A stretch of DNA of 64,000 nt from Agrocybe praecox (Eukaryota; Basidiomycota; Agaricomycetes; Agaricales; Agrocybaceae): NCBI GenBank assembly GCA_964017145.1, contig OZ024842.1, forward strand, positions 4,556,286 to 4,620,285. Reading direction: 5' to 3'. Under the pieces are notes generated by a model. It was not told the origin of the DNA, made no database searches, and saw only the letters and a program-made list of their open reading frames with translations. Below, in pieces: positions 21,889 to 34,269 of this stretch. Within the stretch, counting starts at the first letter, position 1, and each line of letters starts with the position of its first letter. The position numbers were made by a program, and so were the translations under genes.

Positions 21889-23053
21889 GCCGGAACTGGA
21901 GATGATGCTACTGGATGCAGATGGCTTAATCCAGTTCCTGGTATCAAAAGAACATTTACCTATTTTCCTTTTTTGTCCCTTTTTTTCTGTTTTTGGGAGG
22001 CGGTTTGGGGTTACTGATAGCACGAATTGGCGAAAGGCATTCTTGGGACACACACTTTGGCAGCTAGCTAAAGACTATGTGTGATCGATACCCCCCTGTA
22101 CATATCATATTCTCTACTTACCGTGGCTGCTTTGTACCTCACGTCGCTTTTTCCTATGTGCATTGGTTGGTTGTTCTTCGGGCCCGTCTTGAACTCTCTT
22201 AAAAATAAAAATAAAATAAAAAGAAACAAAAGGAGAAAAGGTGCTGATGCTTACGCGGCGCCTATTATGGCGCAGCTGGGCGTTTATGTCGAAAGATTCC
22301 ATATCATATTATGTGTATTACTCTCCTTTCCTTTTGTTCATTACACATTAGTAGACACGCAGTGACAGAACTGACATCAGACTTTTCTGCACGTCAAAAA
22401 AAGAAAAGAAAAGAAAAGGATTCCGAACACACATACGAACTTTTTTTTTATTTTAAAAAGTAGGAACGTAAAGTCACCAACTGAATAATTCCTCAACGCT
22501 CCCGAACCAGGATGGCCTGCCTCCCATTCACGAATCACATATATAGCATGTTGTTGCTTTCATGTTTGCACTTGTCTTTTTCTTTTGAACGGTTTGAGCT
22601 TGAAAGAAAAAAAAACAGGTATCTATGCTATCCGGCGCAGCAGGCAGACAACTTGTTGAAGAATGGAATTTAGTTTTCGAATGGATGACCTGGTCCGTAG
22701 TCAAAATTCAGAGTATCCTGTTACGCCTTCATGCACATGATGGACTGTGTATGTATGTATGTCGGGGTTGAAAGAATATAATTTTGAACGAGGTATACAG
22801 TGACTGTAGCATATAATTTCCCGACGTCCCCCCGACGATCAATGGTAATGGTACCAACTGTTCTCGAGAAAGGTGTGCGTACGGTGGGCCCCGTCATACC
22901 AGTGTGATCCTAATCATCATCATCAGCGCGATCGGATAAATACAACACATCGCGAGCTTGGATACCTTGACCGACACTGTCCACAACCATGCGCATATAC
23001 CCCGGCTCCTCCTTTCCTCCATTTAAAATTTACCCCCTCCATTAACCTCACTC
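21889..23053. other. Intergenic, no gene recognised
   Basis: A-rich tracts near 22199-22235 and an AAGAAAAG run near 22395. No protein-like frame. Confidence 0.4.
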
Positions 23054-23416
23054 TCACACCCTTCCAGCCCCAGCATCACCCAACTCTGCTACCGCACATG
23101 CATACGCACACTTCCCAAGGGCCTCGTTGCATCGAAGAGCGCCGGGAGGGGCATCCTCCTTAGCGTCGCCCTTGGCGAGGACGGTGCCGAATGTGAGTCC
23201 GGCGTTGGTGTAGCATGTAGTTGCAATCTTGTTGCAATCTGTTAGGGGAAGGGGTTAGTAGGGTCGTTGGACCTGACTTGGAAAGAGGGGAGGGCGAGGA
23301 AGTACGTAGACCAGATGGATGTACGTACCGGTTTGACACAGTCCGTAAGATACGGGACCTGCGAAGACCAAGCCGGTGAATGCGAGGAGGGAGAAGATGG
23401 AGATGGTAGTGCGCAT
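23054..23416 (-). CDS. Small secreted Cys-rich protein 1 (90 aa)
   Basis: Two exons, 23329-23416 and 23054-23238, are joined across a 90 bp intron (GTACGT...AACAG) in phase 1. A signal peptide (MRTTISIFSLLAFTGLVFA) precedes GPVSYGLCQT and then DCNKIATTCYTNAGLTFGTV, a short charged insert (KGDAKEDAPP) and LRCNEALGKCAYAC. The pattern of paired cysteines with a Y-x-x-A-G-x-x-F-G-T-V core is shared with the gene at 24351-24700, 0.9 kb upstream on the same strand. Fungal proteins of this pattern are often labelled zygote-specific-like, a name I recall but cannot verify. The ORF is too short and split to show in a simple frame search. Confidence 0.75.
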
Positions 23417-24350
23417 TGTATCGTGAAGTCGTAGCGTGTCGTATGGTACTGTGCGTGTACAGACCGTGTACCTGGTTGCGGCTGTGGTTGAACGGGAAGA
23501 ACGGCAAGCAGAATTGGAATTAAAATTAAAATGAAGAATGCTTGATGGCCCTCGAGGCTCGAGGCTAGGCCACGGCTTGGGGTGGCTATTTTTAAAGAGC
23601 ACATTTAGCCTTTGTGTGGGAAATGCGTTTGGGATGACGGTTGTCAAGATATCAGAGTAACTTGTGAGCGCTTCAAGTTGTGAGCTTTCCCATTAGAAGC
23701 TATAAATTAAAGGTGTAAGAGCTGGACGAAAGAAAAGATGTACACCAGGATAGTATAAAATGAACCTTCGAATATTTGAATATTTGAAGCACTTACTGAG
23801 GCTGAAGCGCTCAAGCTTTGAAGTGCTGTGGTACCGTTGCATCGTGTCCTAAGAGATGATTTGTTTTCAGCTCTGATAAACGTAACTGAAACGTCCTTGA
23901 ACGCTAAGTGGTCCATATACACCGGTAAATGCTAAGCCATGGACACTGCCTCATATTCTCATTCTATACCCCGCAAATGGCGCCCCAACCGCAATACGAT
24001 ACAGAGCATGGGAGTAATCAGGGAAAAATACAGTAGCGGACCCCCAGGCCATGACGGTCATCTCGACGGCGATCAACAGACATTTTTTAAAGTAATTATT
24101 TCGACGTCTATCCCAAGCACCACCAAGAAAATTAACCAATGGAAAGATTCACTCAAAGAAATACCTAAAGCTACTGAAACAAACGCAGGCAGTGTAATCG
24201 TTATGGATTCAACTTCCAGCTAATACAATGTATAATATCAAATTTAACGCCGGTTCTCCTCCGAGTGTGTATGCAAGTTCTTGTGTGAATCCTGGTAATT
24301 TCCAAATTCAATAAAATATGTGTGTGTGTGGTATGTGTTTGATGCTGACC
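23417..24350. other. Spacer between the two Cys-rich protein genes
   Basis: No gene recognised. Short GT repeat near 24319-24330. Confidence 0.35.
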
Positions 24351-24700
24351 TCATGGAGTAGGAGCGAATAAACCAATGGTGGCACAAGTTGCCGAACATG
24401 TTCCCAAAGCGGCGTTACATGCCAAAGCAGCTGCAGGAGCTGCAGGAGCGGCTACGACGGTCCCGAAGATGAGGCCTGCGCCTGCGTAGCAGGCCACCGC
24501 GACGGTGTTGCATCCTGTGCATGAATTTATCAGTCTAGGCATACACACAGGGAATGGACGCGGGTGGGAAAAGATGTTGTGTTGAGGTTGTCCGGAAGGG
24601 CATACGTACCGGTCTGACAGAGTGCGTAGGCCAGTGGACCTGCGGAGACCATGGTGGCTGCTCCGATGAGAGAGAGGACTGGGATGAGATTAAGACGCAT
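24351..24700 (-). CDS. Small secreted Cys-rich protein 2 (84 aa)
   Basis: Exons 24610-24700 and 24351-24514 with a 95 bp intron (GTACGT...CACAG). The splice falls right after the LCQT motif, as in the neighbouring paralogue. The signal peptide MRLNLIPVLSLIGAATMVSA is followed by GPLAYALCQTGCNTVAVACY, AGAGLIFGTV, an Ala/Pro-rich segment and LACNAALGTCSATCATIGLF. It shares intron position, cysteine spacing and orientation with the gene at 23054-23416, so the two are a tandem duplicate pair that has since diverged. A secreted or wall-associated role is inferred from the signal peptide and cysteines. Confidence 0.8.
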
Positions 24701-26452
24701 ATCAGTGACTCTCGTACTGGTGAAAGTGGTGGGGAAAGGTTACGATGGAGGCTTAGAAAGTCCCCGCCACTCAGTATTTATACTATTACCCCACCTTTCA
24801 TATAAGCTTTCCGCTCAAGAAAGATTCGAATCACGAAAGATGGAAAACTCACGTTCGTTCTAAAAATGGACACATGACTCATGCTGAATGATGGCCGTCG
24901 TCTCACATCAGATTACAGCTTGGATAAAGCGTCGTTAGACTCCTATTCAAGTGGTAAATTGTGCAAATCCATGCTGGGCGGGTTATTGGTGACAGATAGG
25001 CGCCCTGATAAGAGGGAACACGCGCCGCGACAGTATCTGACCATGCGACGTGAGTCACGGTTAATACTTGAGATACCAAATAAGCTCACATCATGCGGAA
25101 TGGATGTCTTGTAGAAATGTGAAAGCAAGGAATGGCGCATGTGTAGGGGGTATTTAGAAGTCGATATCTGGAGTATCACATGAAATACGTGTGTTGAAGG
25201 TCGCAGACAAGCCTATACTTTTGGAGTCCCATGAGTATCGTGATGCATAGTTGACGAACTTCATGCGCCGTGCATCGAGGCTGATACAGACCTCTTTTCA
25301 GGGGTTGGATCGAAGTAATATAAGTATATGTCGCTGTAAAAGACCAAGTAAGCTCAAATCCCGCAGTATGAGCCACGCGTTAGAGAAGTGAGAATACTGA
25401 AAAGTGGGATATTTAAATTTCCCCATCTACGCGTGCTAAAGGTTCCGTTGGGGTGGCTTTACTCTATATGTTCGATCCGATTGCCATGAGCGTACCACAT
25501 CATAAATGAAAGAGATACTTAGATTGGAGTCCCAAGTTCCAACAGTCAAGTCGAGTGCGGCCGTGAACTAAATTCGGATTTATTGAAATATAATTTTCAG
25601 CGATACAAGACCCATCGTTCATAACGCTGTGGCGGTGCAGCCGGTCGTGACTAGTTGACCGCCTGCGATTAGATTAGAATCTAGATTGCATAAAAAATCA
25701 ATAATGGTAGTGACAGATGATGTGATAACGTCACACGGGGATGGTGTTCTTTCTTGCTTACCTATTCATAATCCGACCTGACACATAACTTGACCGAGTA
25801 CGAAACCCTGTCCATTTGTTTGTAAGGATCCCTGTTCAATGGTGAGTTCTCGACGACTTTTCCAGAATTTGTAAGTTATCTGTATCGATCCGTCCACAAG
25901 TACCTCCGGATTTCTTGCGACGCAAAAAATATGAGGATGGGACGATCGATTGTCCTTGCTGAGGCTATTTTTTCTATGAAATATCCAAGTAAAATGGTAT
26001 TTTGGAACTGTTTATGATGATATTAAAAGACCATTTTTCGAGACACGAAGGGAATATCCATATGGGCTCTAAACCATCCCCATTTTTGGCCCACTGTCAT
26101 CCGTGTTTCTACCCTAATTTTTTTTAATGAGTCATCGATGGTACGTCGTCTGTGTCTATCAACTGAACTGAAAAGGTTCCCTCGTTTAGTCCACTGTCCG
26201 GAACCCCACTTTTCTCGAATTTCTGTTCGATTCCTTTGTAAGCCAATTAGAAAACGTAGGTGTTCATCAGATATGCATTAATGAAACTCTGGTGTTTCTC
26301 ATCACATTGTGCTCAGAGGATGCGTTCCCTTAGGTGATTGGACAATATTAAGAAAAATGGAACAGATGGAAAGAATAAAGTATCATATATCACATTGAAG
26401 TGATCCACTCAACGAGCGATGAGCGGCGTTCTCATCGCACGAGGGTTGAGCG
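24701..26452. other. Intergenic, holds a diverged repeat
   Basis: No gene recognised. A ~100 bp segment at 26157-26262 resembles 17238-17335. Confidence 0.4.
26157..26262 (+). repeat. Diverged ~100 bp repeat, copy 2
   Basis: TCAACTGAACTGAAAAGG, GTCCACTGTCCGGAACCCCA and TTCGATTCCTTTGTAAG correspond in order to the copy at 17238-17335. Confidence 0.5.
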
Positions 26453-26460
26453 TATAAAAA
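26453..26460 (+). promoter_or_regulatory. TATA box of the 26.6 kb gene
   Basis: TATAAAAAGGAA lies about 155 bp before the start codon. It matches the TATA box of the 8.4 kb paralogue in sequence and distance. Confidence 0.65.
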
Positions 26461-26603
26461 GGAAACCATAGCTCGCCACTATAAACCTCAGGGAAGTCTT
26501 CTTCTTTTATCCAACTACTTAGTACGCCCAAACGGACTACTACTCATACCTCGGCGCTCATGCTAACATCCCTCTCCTGCAGTACATCATCCGATTAAAA
26601 GGC

Positions 26604-26951
26604 ATGAACACAGCCATGTCGTCCAATTCAGCCACAGATCCCATCCAAGGTCAGGCCAACGTAACACACACGACAATCTCCACGTCCTTCATCCACGGCG
26701 GGACGCGATACCTCTTCGATGGATCGTTCGACCATGCCATCACACCCGTTGGTCTTGCCGCTGCGTACCTCAAGAACGCTAACTTTGACGAAATCACAAA
26801 GGCAACATTTTTCTTTGGGAAGCTGGGTGATTCCAATATAACAATTTTGTTCGAAAATACAAACTCGATGGAGATCTCTGTGGTGTTCAAGGGTGGGCCG
26901 GGAGCTCCACAGGACTTTTCGGGAACTGGGACTTGGAGAATTGAGGGTTGA
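26604..26951 (+). CDS. Small beta-rich protein, family member 2 (115 aa, function unknown)
   Basis: Intronless ORF. The first Met gives 115 aa; the second, at 26616 (MSSNSATD), aligns with the start of the 8.4 kb paralogue and may be the real one. It shares GQANVT, TISTSFIHGG, a Y-x-F-x-GSF strand, GLAAAY, NANFDEITKAT, a strand around SNITILFENT, MEISVVFKGG and the GTGTWRIEG end with member 1. There is no signal peptide or transmembrane segment. The conserved N-terminal half and GTWR end, together with the matching promoter, suggest the same biochemical role as member 1. That role is unknown. Confidence 0.8.
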   Translation: MNTAMSSNSATDPIQGQANVTHTTISTSFIHGGTRYLFDGSFDHAITPVGLAAAYLKNANFDEITKATFFFGKLGDSNITILFENTNSMEISVVFKGGPGAPQDFSGTGTWRIEG

Positions 26952-27493
26952 GGTTGAGTGAGCTGGCTGCCAAGTAAGTGGGTGTTAATTTCGAGCCTGT
27001 GCGCAGATTGGATACAATACTGATGTGTGGCCCTAGGCCCTCCCCTTTTTTACGCGGAGAATGGGATTTAGTCCAGCGGATACACAGTTTTTCGCGATTA
27101 GTATTCTTCGTTTTCTCATGCGGTTACGAGAGATTCCCTGTAAACTTATAAAAAAAACCAATATATCATCCAAATATTGTCTGACGTCGATCGTTGTTTG
27201 CGAATGCTTGTCCCAAGTCCTAATAGTTCCGTGACCCGACAGTAAATCCCATTAACATATCTAAGATACCAATATAAATGATGACTATTAATGACGAGTG
27301 ACATTCGAATACTCAATTCGAAAGAAAAGAAAAAGGGAAATAAGAAACAACAGGTAATGCGAACGAACGAACGGTCGAAGAAAAGAAAGGAAGAGAACGA
27401 AAAATCAACGATTTATACTATTATTACCCCCAACATCAACATTCAACGTTCCACAACAACACGTATCACTCGTTCACCCGTTCATTCATTCAT
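26952..27493. other. Intergenic, 3' flank of the importin gene
   Basis: A-rich tract 27305-27400. No gene recognised. Confidence 0.4.
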
Positions 27494-30400
27494 CTAACTC
27501 TCCTCCAACTCCTCCTCATCACTGTCATACGTATTAAACCCCAAATCTCTCACACCCGAAACAGCAACAAGCAACGAATGGTTCGGATCAAACGCCATGA
27601 GCATCTTGCCCATATCCTCCAGCGCAAAGTCCTCCATCTCCTCAACCAAAGCCATCTCGTCCCTATCCCAATCAGCCGTGATGCTCGCCCCCGCCTGGAC
27701 GCTATTCGCACGCAACGCGCGCGCCTTACGTTTCTCTGCAAGGAGGTGCAGTTGGCGCTTGGTAGCTTCGATGACGTCTGCGTGGAATTGCTGGGGGAGC
27801 GCGGAGGGCCCCCCGATTACAAGAAGGGATTCGGAGAAGTATTTGTAGAGCGAGGCGAGGAATGTCGAGTCGTGTTCGGTGCTGATGCATCGGATGAGCT
27901 CGCTGAATACTGCAGAGACCATTTGGTTGGTTAGTGTGTTGCTTTTCTTCCCGCATGCGAGGAGCATTGGTACGAGCCTGTAAAAGAAAAGTCGGAAATT
28001 TGAGCACTAGATCATAACTCAAGAAAATAAGACTGACATAGCGCACGCCTCTCTAACACCTTCATGGAAGTAAAACTTCAGCGAAGGCAACGTAACTTCG
28101 AGCGTCTGCGCCAAATACGGAGCAAACAGCGCCCCAAGCGTCGAGCAATAAATAACGAGCGTCTCAAACGCCTGACACTTCTCGTCCATGATTGACGTGC
28201 GCACGCCGTACGTCTGTCCATCCATCACAATGATTTCGAATCCTTCGCGTTCTTCGGCGTGTTCGTCGTCTTCGTCTATAAAGGGGAAAATTGGTCGTAT
28301 CATATGGGATAATAACATAGATGAAGATGAATATACGTACTGTATAGACTCAAATCCGCCTTGGCATTAGCAGTCGCCAATATCGAAGGCATAACAACGG
28401 GGAGGTACGGCTCGAATTCTGCTCCCATCGCTTGACACACTTTTGCCCATGTGGCAATTAGGTAGTGGCCAAGTTGTGTATCCTCTGGGTCGATGGGGGC
28501 CTCTTGATAAGTAAAATTCAAATAGAATACCGATTTTAGTTGATATTTGAAGATATTTTAAGGAGGAAGGGACATACGTTGGATCCGCATGAGCAATTCC
28601 ACTAGCGTCTGCGAGTCTTGTCTGAAGACATCAGGGCCAACGGCGATAGCTAATTAAAATAAGATTTACGACTTATCAGTATCACACAACATCGAACCAA
28701 GGGGGATACATTGGCGTCGTGCAGATGTCGACTTCGACTTCGACAAAGAGGGCGGGACGAAAGAAATCGAGCTGACAGAAAGAAAGAAAGAATCAACGTA
28801 CCAATCAAACCAGCACACTCCATCGCCTTGACTCTCAACTTCCTATACTCTGCCGCGCCATCCGCGTTGCGCAGGACATTCAGGAGAAGCGGCATAATCG
28901 TCGGGTAGTGCTAAGATGAAATCAATGAGTATATACCAAGCGACGCACACGAGTGATGCTGAGTAGGGAAAATGTGTGAAAGACGAGGAAGAAGAAATGA
29001 AACATACCCTGGCAAATGTAACCTCACTAGCATCCGCAACCATCGCCAATGTCGTGATAGCCTGTTCTTGGACGTATCGCCTCTCACGAGCAACTTCCTG
29101 CGGGGGATTGAGGAGCTTCAAGAGGCGCTCGACTATCGGATCGAGATAGGGCAGGAGCGAGGCGCGTTCGACGCCCTCGCAGAAGTTGATTAGCGCTGAG
29201 GCAGCATGGGCGTGGACTCTTCATTTAAGAAAAAAGGGATGATGTAAAAGAAACGTGAATATGCGTTTTTATGAGACGAATGATGGAAGGGACGTACCTA
29301 GGTTCAGGATCATCCAACGCAGGGATAAGTACAGCGAACAGATTTTGGTGGAACTGGCGTTGTATAATGTCCTGATGCTCGGTCAGGTTTAGCTACGTGG
29401 AGCGTGAATGGGGAAGTCACGTACTTCTAGATCGGTGCATAGCTGGCCTCTTCAGGCATGAACGCGAAGTTAGGGAATACAAGGGAAAAGAAGGAAGGAA
29501 GACGCGTAGTGAACAACAGGAGCCATCAGCAAAGTTCGAATACGGGCGAAAAGATAGAAGAAAAAACAAAGTAAATAGTGAACAGACTTACATACACTGA
29601 CAAGCCGCATACCTCACCCTGGGATGTGCGTCACCAAACATGGGCATCACCAATTCGATGATCTTCTCGAGCTCCTTTTGCATGACCTTGCCTGTTCCTT
29701 CGCCAATGGCAGCGATGGCCATTAGCCCAGCGTGTCGGACGCGCCAGTCGTAGGATGCCATCATGGATGGGATGTACTGCGCCAAGGAAGAAGTAGGAGA
29801 AAGAGTTAGTTTTAGCGGGTAGATTTTATTGGGAGTTAACACACCTGGAACGCCGGCGGCAAAATGGCCCTCCCACCCATCGCACACGCGAGCCTATCCA
29901 ACGACTGCTCGTATAAAGCGGGCGGAGCGTCCGTCTCGGCTGAGCTTGATGATGTTGAGGGCTATACGAGGTGACATATAAGTCAGCATTGTCGGTAAAA
30001 TGTGTATATGGGGAAAGGAAATGGGGAAATATATCGAAATAGAAATAGAAAGGTGAATAACCAGCGCTAATGTGTCCGTTCGTACGAGGTGATATAGAGC
30101 ACGTAACAGATGAGAGCACGATAGAAGATGAAGGAGGATATAGAAAGGATTCGAATTGTGCGACAGGCAATATAAAAAAAAATAAAAACTCACATCCTCC
30201 CTCAACCACCCCTCCAACCCCTCATCCTCATCCTCCAACTCGCCCATGCCCTCTAAACACGCGCGGACGATGATCTCTGTCCAGCCATTCACCTTCTTCA
30301 CCATATTGGGGCGACTCTCGCTCAGAGAGATCATAAACTCCAACGCGCTCAGGCGCAGGGTTGAGCGCTCGTCCCGCTCAAGGTCGAGGTCTTCTTCGAT

Positions 30401-31679
30401 GTCTTCTTGATCTGCGTCTGTATCTGTCTCACCAGAGGCGACGTCACCTTCTGAACCGTTTCCGGTGCCATTGGACGACGACGACGACGAAGGGGGAAAG
30501 ACGAACGCGCCTTGTCGACCTCCGCCTGCTGGGAAGGGTCTGCCCACTGTCGGTGTTGGGCCGCAGTCCACCGGTGGCAGAATGAGCGAAGGTAGGAAAG
30601 CCAGGAGTGTTTGAAGATGCGGGGCGAATAATATAGGATGGGAAGTTGTCAGAGGGGTCAAGGTGGATAGGAAGGTGGATAAGTAATGATAATTCGACGT
30701 TTTCGCTGCAGAAGGAGAGGAGGCTGAACCGAGAGGAGGCTGAGAAAGCGAGTTGGCGAGTTGGGGCAGGGTTTCGAGCATTGGAGAGAGCAGTGAGATT
30801 GATAGTGCCAAATGATTTGTGTCGCACGCCGTGAGGAAAGCGACAGACGCCAGGAGAGCTGCGTATCGGACCTAACCAAATAAAAATTTGAATTAATCGT
30901 TGGAAGCCTTAGACGCCCAACGCACCTCAATACTTTCTTGATCCTGTAATCCTCGCTGGAAGACGCCCAGGACAGCATCGAGCTGGAGATCCATGACCAG
31001 GTTCGGGCAGCCAGCGAAGACCCTATAAGCGCTCTCCCTCAGCTGAACGCCCGGCACTCCTCGCTCGCCAGCACCCTCAGAATGTGTCATGCTAAACGCT
31101 TGAGCCTGCAGGGCATGCCACGGCCTTCCTCTCAGCATTCCCTGATTCGCAATATCGCAGATGGTGTCGATGGCTTTCCTCCGTACGTTGCTCGAGGTCT
31201 CATGGGACAACGAAAAGAGAAGAAGTCGTTCGAGCGTGGCGAGCGTTTGGTGCGAAAGATGGTCGTATAGTGTTGTACGTGAATGAGGGAGAGGCACAGG
31301 GGCTGAATGCTGTGATTGGGATTGTGAAGTCGTGTTGGCGGGTGCTGAACGGAAAAGCAGCCGTCTTAAGAGGACCAGGGAGAATGAACGCATCTGGGTA
31401 ATGTTCACAGTATGTTTGGTATGGATATAAGATGGCGACATACGACTTCTGTGTCTGCTGTGATAGCAAACTGGGCTAAAGCTAGCAGATAGAGCTCAGG
31501 TGTGTGCGCCAGCCGCTCATTGACGGCTTTTTCTGCGCTGAAGAGGGCATTTCTTCAGTCATCAAGAGAGAAAATTACGACAAAACGCACCTAGACCGAA
31601 TCTCATTGTCACCCAGCACCAGATTCGATAGTATCTGCGTAAGTTCCGCTGTAATTTGGGGAGGAACGACCGACTCCAT
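27494..31679 (-). CDS. Importin beta-3 / karyopherin Kap121-type nuclear import receptor (1001 aa)
   Basis: Fourteen exons from 31679 to 27494: 31591-31679, 31444-31537, 30926-31393, 30194-30871, 29845-29961, 29592-29776, 29425-29449, 29298-29371, 29008-29218, 28802-28910, 28578-28649, 28341-28502, 28038-28275 and 27494-27977, all in phase. The protein is HEAT-repeat alpha-solenoid throughout, for example MASYDWRVRHAGLMAIAAIG and YLPVVMPSILATANAKADLS. This fits the IPO5/Pse1 family, which carries cargo through nuclear pores with Ran. An acidic Ser/Gly insert sits near residue 300. The protein ends after an acidic DSDEEELEES tail and is about 90-110 residues shorter than typical Kap121/IPO5. 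The start at 31679 (MESVVPPQ) is preferred to an in-frame upstream Met at 31763. Confidence 0.9.
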
Positions 31680-31763
31680 CTTTTCCGTTCGCCTTGGTCT
31701 GCACGCGTCGTTGTTGTTCGTGTCCGTGTGAGGGAAAGACGCCGATATCGGAGAAGAAAACAA

Positions 31764-33403
31764 TAGAGTCAGGATGGGAAAGATGACAGTCCAAATGCAA
31801 CAAAAAAAAAAGTGGACACTGTGCGAAATTATCAGTCCTCGGCCCGGCTCTTATCGCTTTCGGGTATCCCCGGAGTGGTACAGAATGCCGGTAGTGCCGT
31901 ACCAATATCCATTATTTTATTTTATTTACACGCACTGGGATTGTTTTATAATTAATACAAAAGTCCTATGCCATCACGAATAAGTATAGTAAATACCGTG
32001 TCCTCTTCCAGTCGAGGACAATCTCAATATCCTAGATTACATTTATATACACACAGATTTTAATACACGTACAGTATATATATATTGAGTTCTCCGTCAC
32101 ACTCGTGGGATCGGCGTCTTTTGATTCACATTTAAATTCACTTCACTTCCACTTTCACGTTTGTTCACAGGAAATACCAATAAAGATTCAAGGCCTCTTT
32201 ATTGGTATGTAGCTGTAGTAACCGTTGCAAGCGTTGCACACGCTTGGGTTGCCAGACCTACAACCAGCCAGAGAAGCATTGATGTGTTACGTGGCCGGTC
32301 CCCATCATCTCGATGTCTTCTGTGAAAGCTTATTTATTTATTCTATTCATTGCTCCCACCGCTTCGTTTCAAGTCACACCTGGAATACCTTCAAATCAGT
32401 TCTCAGCTCCCAGCACACGTACGTACCTGTTTAGAAAGACCTTCTTAAGTGATTGCGCAGTAGATGAAGAACCCGACAGATATCAGATCCGTCGAGGTTC
32501 GGACCCACTCCTTATGCACGCAAGCAATTCTATCAATGTGTGGCGGCAGGAGGCACCACCCCCAGCACCCTTTTACGCGTCTGGTATTGGCACCTAGTAA
32601 GGTAAAACGTACCGGAACCGAAACGTCCACACAATTGAATCTCTCTGATAAGCTCCATCTTATCGCGTGCATGCAGTGGGCTCGAAGATACGACAAGAAG
32701 TCCGATCTACCAGCGACAGCGCTGATTGATATACAGTACTCACAGGAAGTCTCAGAGACAGCCTGGGACAGAGGCAAACGAAAAGAACGGAGCCGAATGT
32801 TAATACATAGTATCGTATCGTTCAAATTTGTCAATGACACACACACACAAGTAATACAATTGTCCATGTTTAGGAGTCCTCTCGTCACTTCCGCACGCCA
32901 CGTTCGCTGAACAGATATCCAACGTCATCCCCAGGTACAATACAATAGAGCATACTAATACATACGTACTGCATTATCTTGCTAGGACTTGGTCCTATAC
33001 AACATATAATATGTATCCTGGCAATTGAAAAAGCCTTAAAACCCCGCATACCCCGCACATAGTGATGAAAATCACCGCCCAACTCTCCTCCCCACTCCCC
33101 ACGCCACATATGTATGTACCGAGTCCATTCCGACGATCCCGCATTCACAGGACAGGACGCCGATCATTAATCATTGATTGCTATCACCATCATCTCGATC
33201 GACAGTTGCACACGATCTCGTCGCATCGTCTAATGTATGATATAACACCTTGAATGAGACATCGTCGATCCCGGTCTACTATATCGTAGTTTAAACTTTA
33301 ACGTGAGGTATTCTACTCTACGTGAGTTCCATACAAAGATAACCACCAGAGATATATAATCTGAGTCAAGAGTCGCGCCGTAGTATTGGAGTACGTACAT
33401 GCG
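31764..33403. other. Intergenic, no gene recognised
   Basis: Upstream region of the importin gene and a long spacer. The open frames at 32225-33250 overlap on both strands and have no protein-like features. Confidence 0.4.
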
Positions 33404-33769
33404 CTACCTACAAATAGCCCCTTCGACCGAGTTCTGTCTGGAGAAGGTCCGCCGAAAACATATTATTTCGTTGTAGTATAATTCAAAGTAAATTCTAGAA
33501 AGTAAAAAATAAACGGAGACATCTGTAAGCTCTAATACTTCTTGGTTCAAATAACTCATCATAGCGCAGCATATATAGAGTATTTCGGGACGCCCCACCG
33601 ACTTGTACGGCCTAATTCGCAGTGCGAACTGTAAAGTCGATACCCGGTACATACGTGCTCTATCGCCTCCGAGCTCTTTCGGCATTGCCAAGAGAGCTTC
33701 AAACCCTGAAAATAATTCATCAGAAGCAAAAAATCCCTCCGAGTGGCGCTGCTTTGGAGTCAGTTGCAC
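33404..33769 (-). other. Unassigned open frame next to the assembly gap
   Basis: A 121-codon frame (MQLTPKQRHSEGFFASDELF...) without recognised motifs. It could be a gene fragment linked to the repeat that follows. Low support. Confidence 0.2.
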
Positions 33770-33894
33770 TTCTTCGACATGAATACCCCGTATAATCCGA
33801 TCGTGAAGGAAGTAAAAAAGCTTGGCGACAAGTTTTGACCCTTTGGCCCCTCGTAAAACCAGTGATAGGTCACCTTTCTAAGACGTGGAAATAT

Positions 33895-34018
33895 GAAACT
33901 GATTCTGTTTCGATTAAACAAACGTCTTTCGAATAGAAATCCGTTTAAACGGCCAAGACTCTTAAACGGGTGTTTAAACAATATAGTTTCTTAAACAAAA
34001 TTATAATCAGAGCAAAAC
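33895..34018 (+). repeat. TTTAAAC-rich repeat, copy 1, running into the gap
   Basis: Contains CTGTTTCGATTAAACAAACG, CCGTTTAAACGG and GTGTTTAAACAATATAG. The reverse complement of 54502-54612 matches it closely along the whole length. It stops at the run of N, so its far end is unknown. Confidence 0.75.
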
Positions 34019-34218
34019 NNNNNNNNNNNNNNNNNNNNNNNNNNNNNNNNNNNNNNNNNNNNNNNNNNNNNNNNNNNNNNNNNNNNNNNNNNNNNNNNNN
34101 NNNNNNNNNNNNNNNNNNNNNNNNNNNNNNNNNNNNNNNNNNNNNNNNNNNNNNNNNNNNNNNNNNNNNNNNNNNNNNNNNNNNNNNNNNNNNNNNNNNN
34201 NNNNNNNNNNNNNNNNNN
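34019..34218. other. Assembly gap (200 N)
   Basis: Exactly 200 ambiguous bases, a standard placeholder for a scaffold gap of unknown length. It sits in repeat sequence. Confidence 0.99.
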
Positions 34219-34269
34219 GACATGCGAGGTCAAAATTCCGCGCTGGTAATTATTGCACGCAGCTGGAAG

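Noticed and set aside
23951..24139. Minus-strand frame as a third Cys-rich secreted paralogue
   Set aside because: It has no cysteine pattern or LCQT motif like its neighbours, and any resemblance is in general hydrophobicity only.
27578..27934. 118-codon plus-strand frame
   Set aside because: Antisense shadow of the last importin exon.
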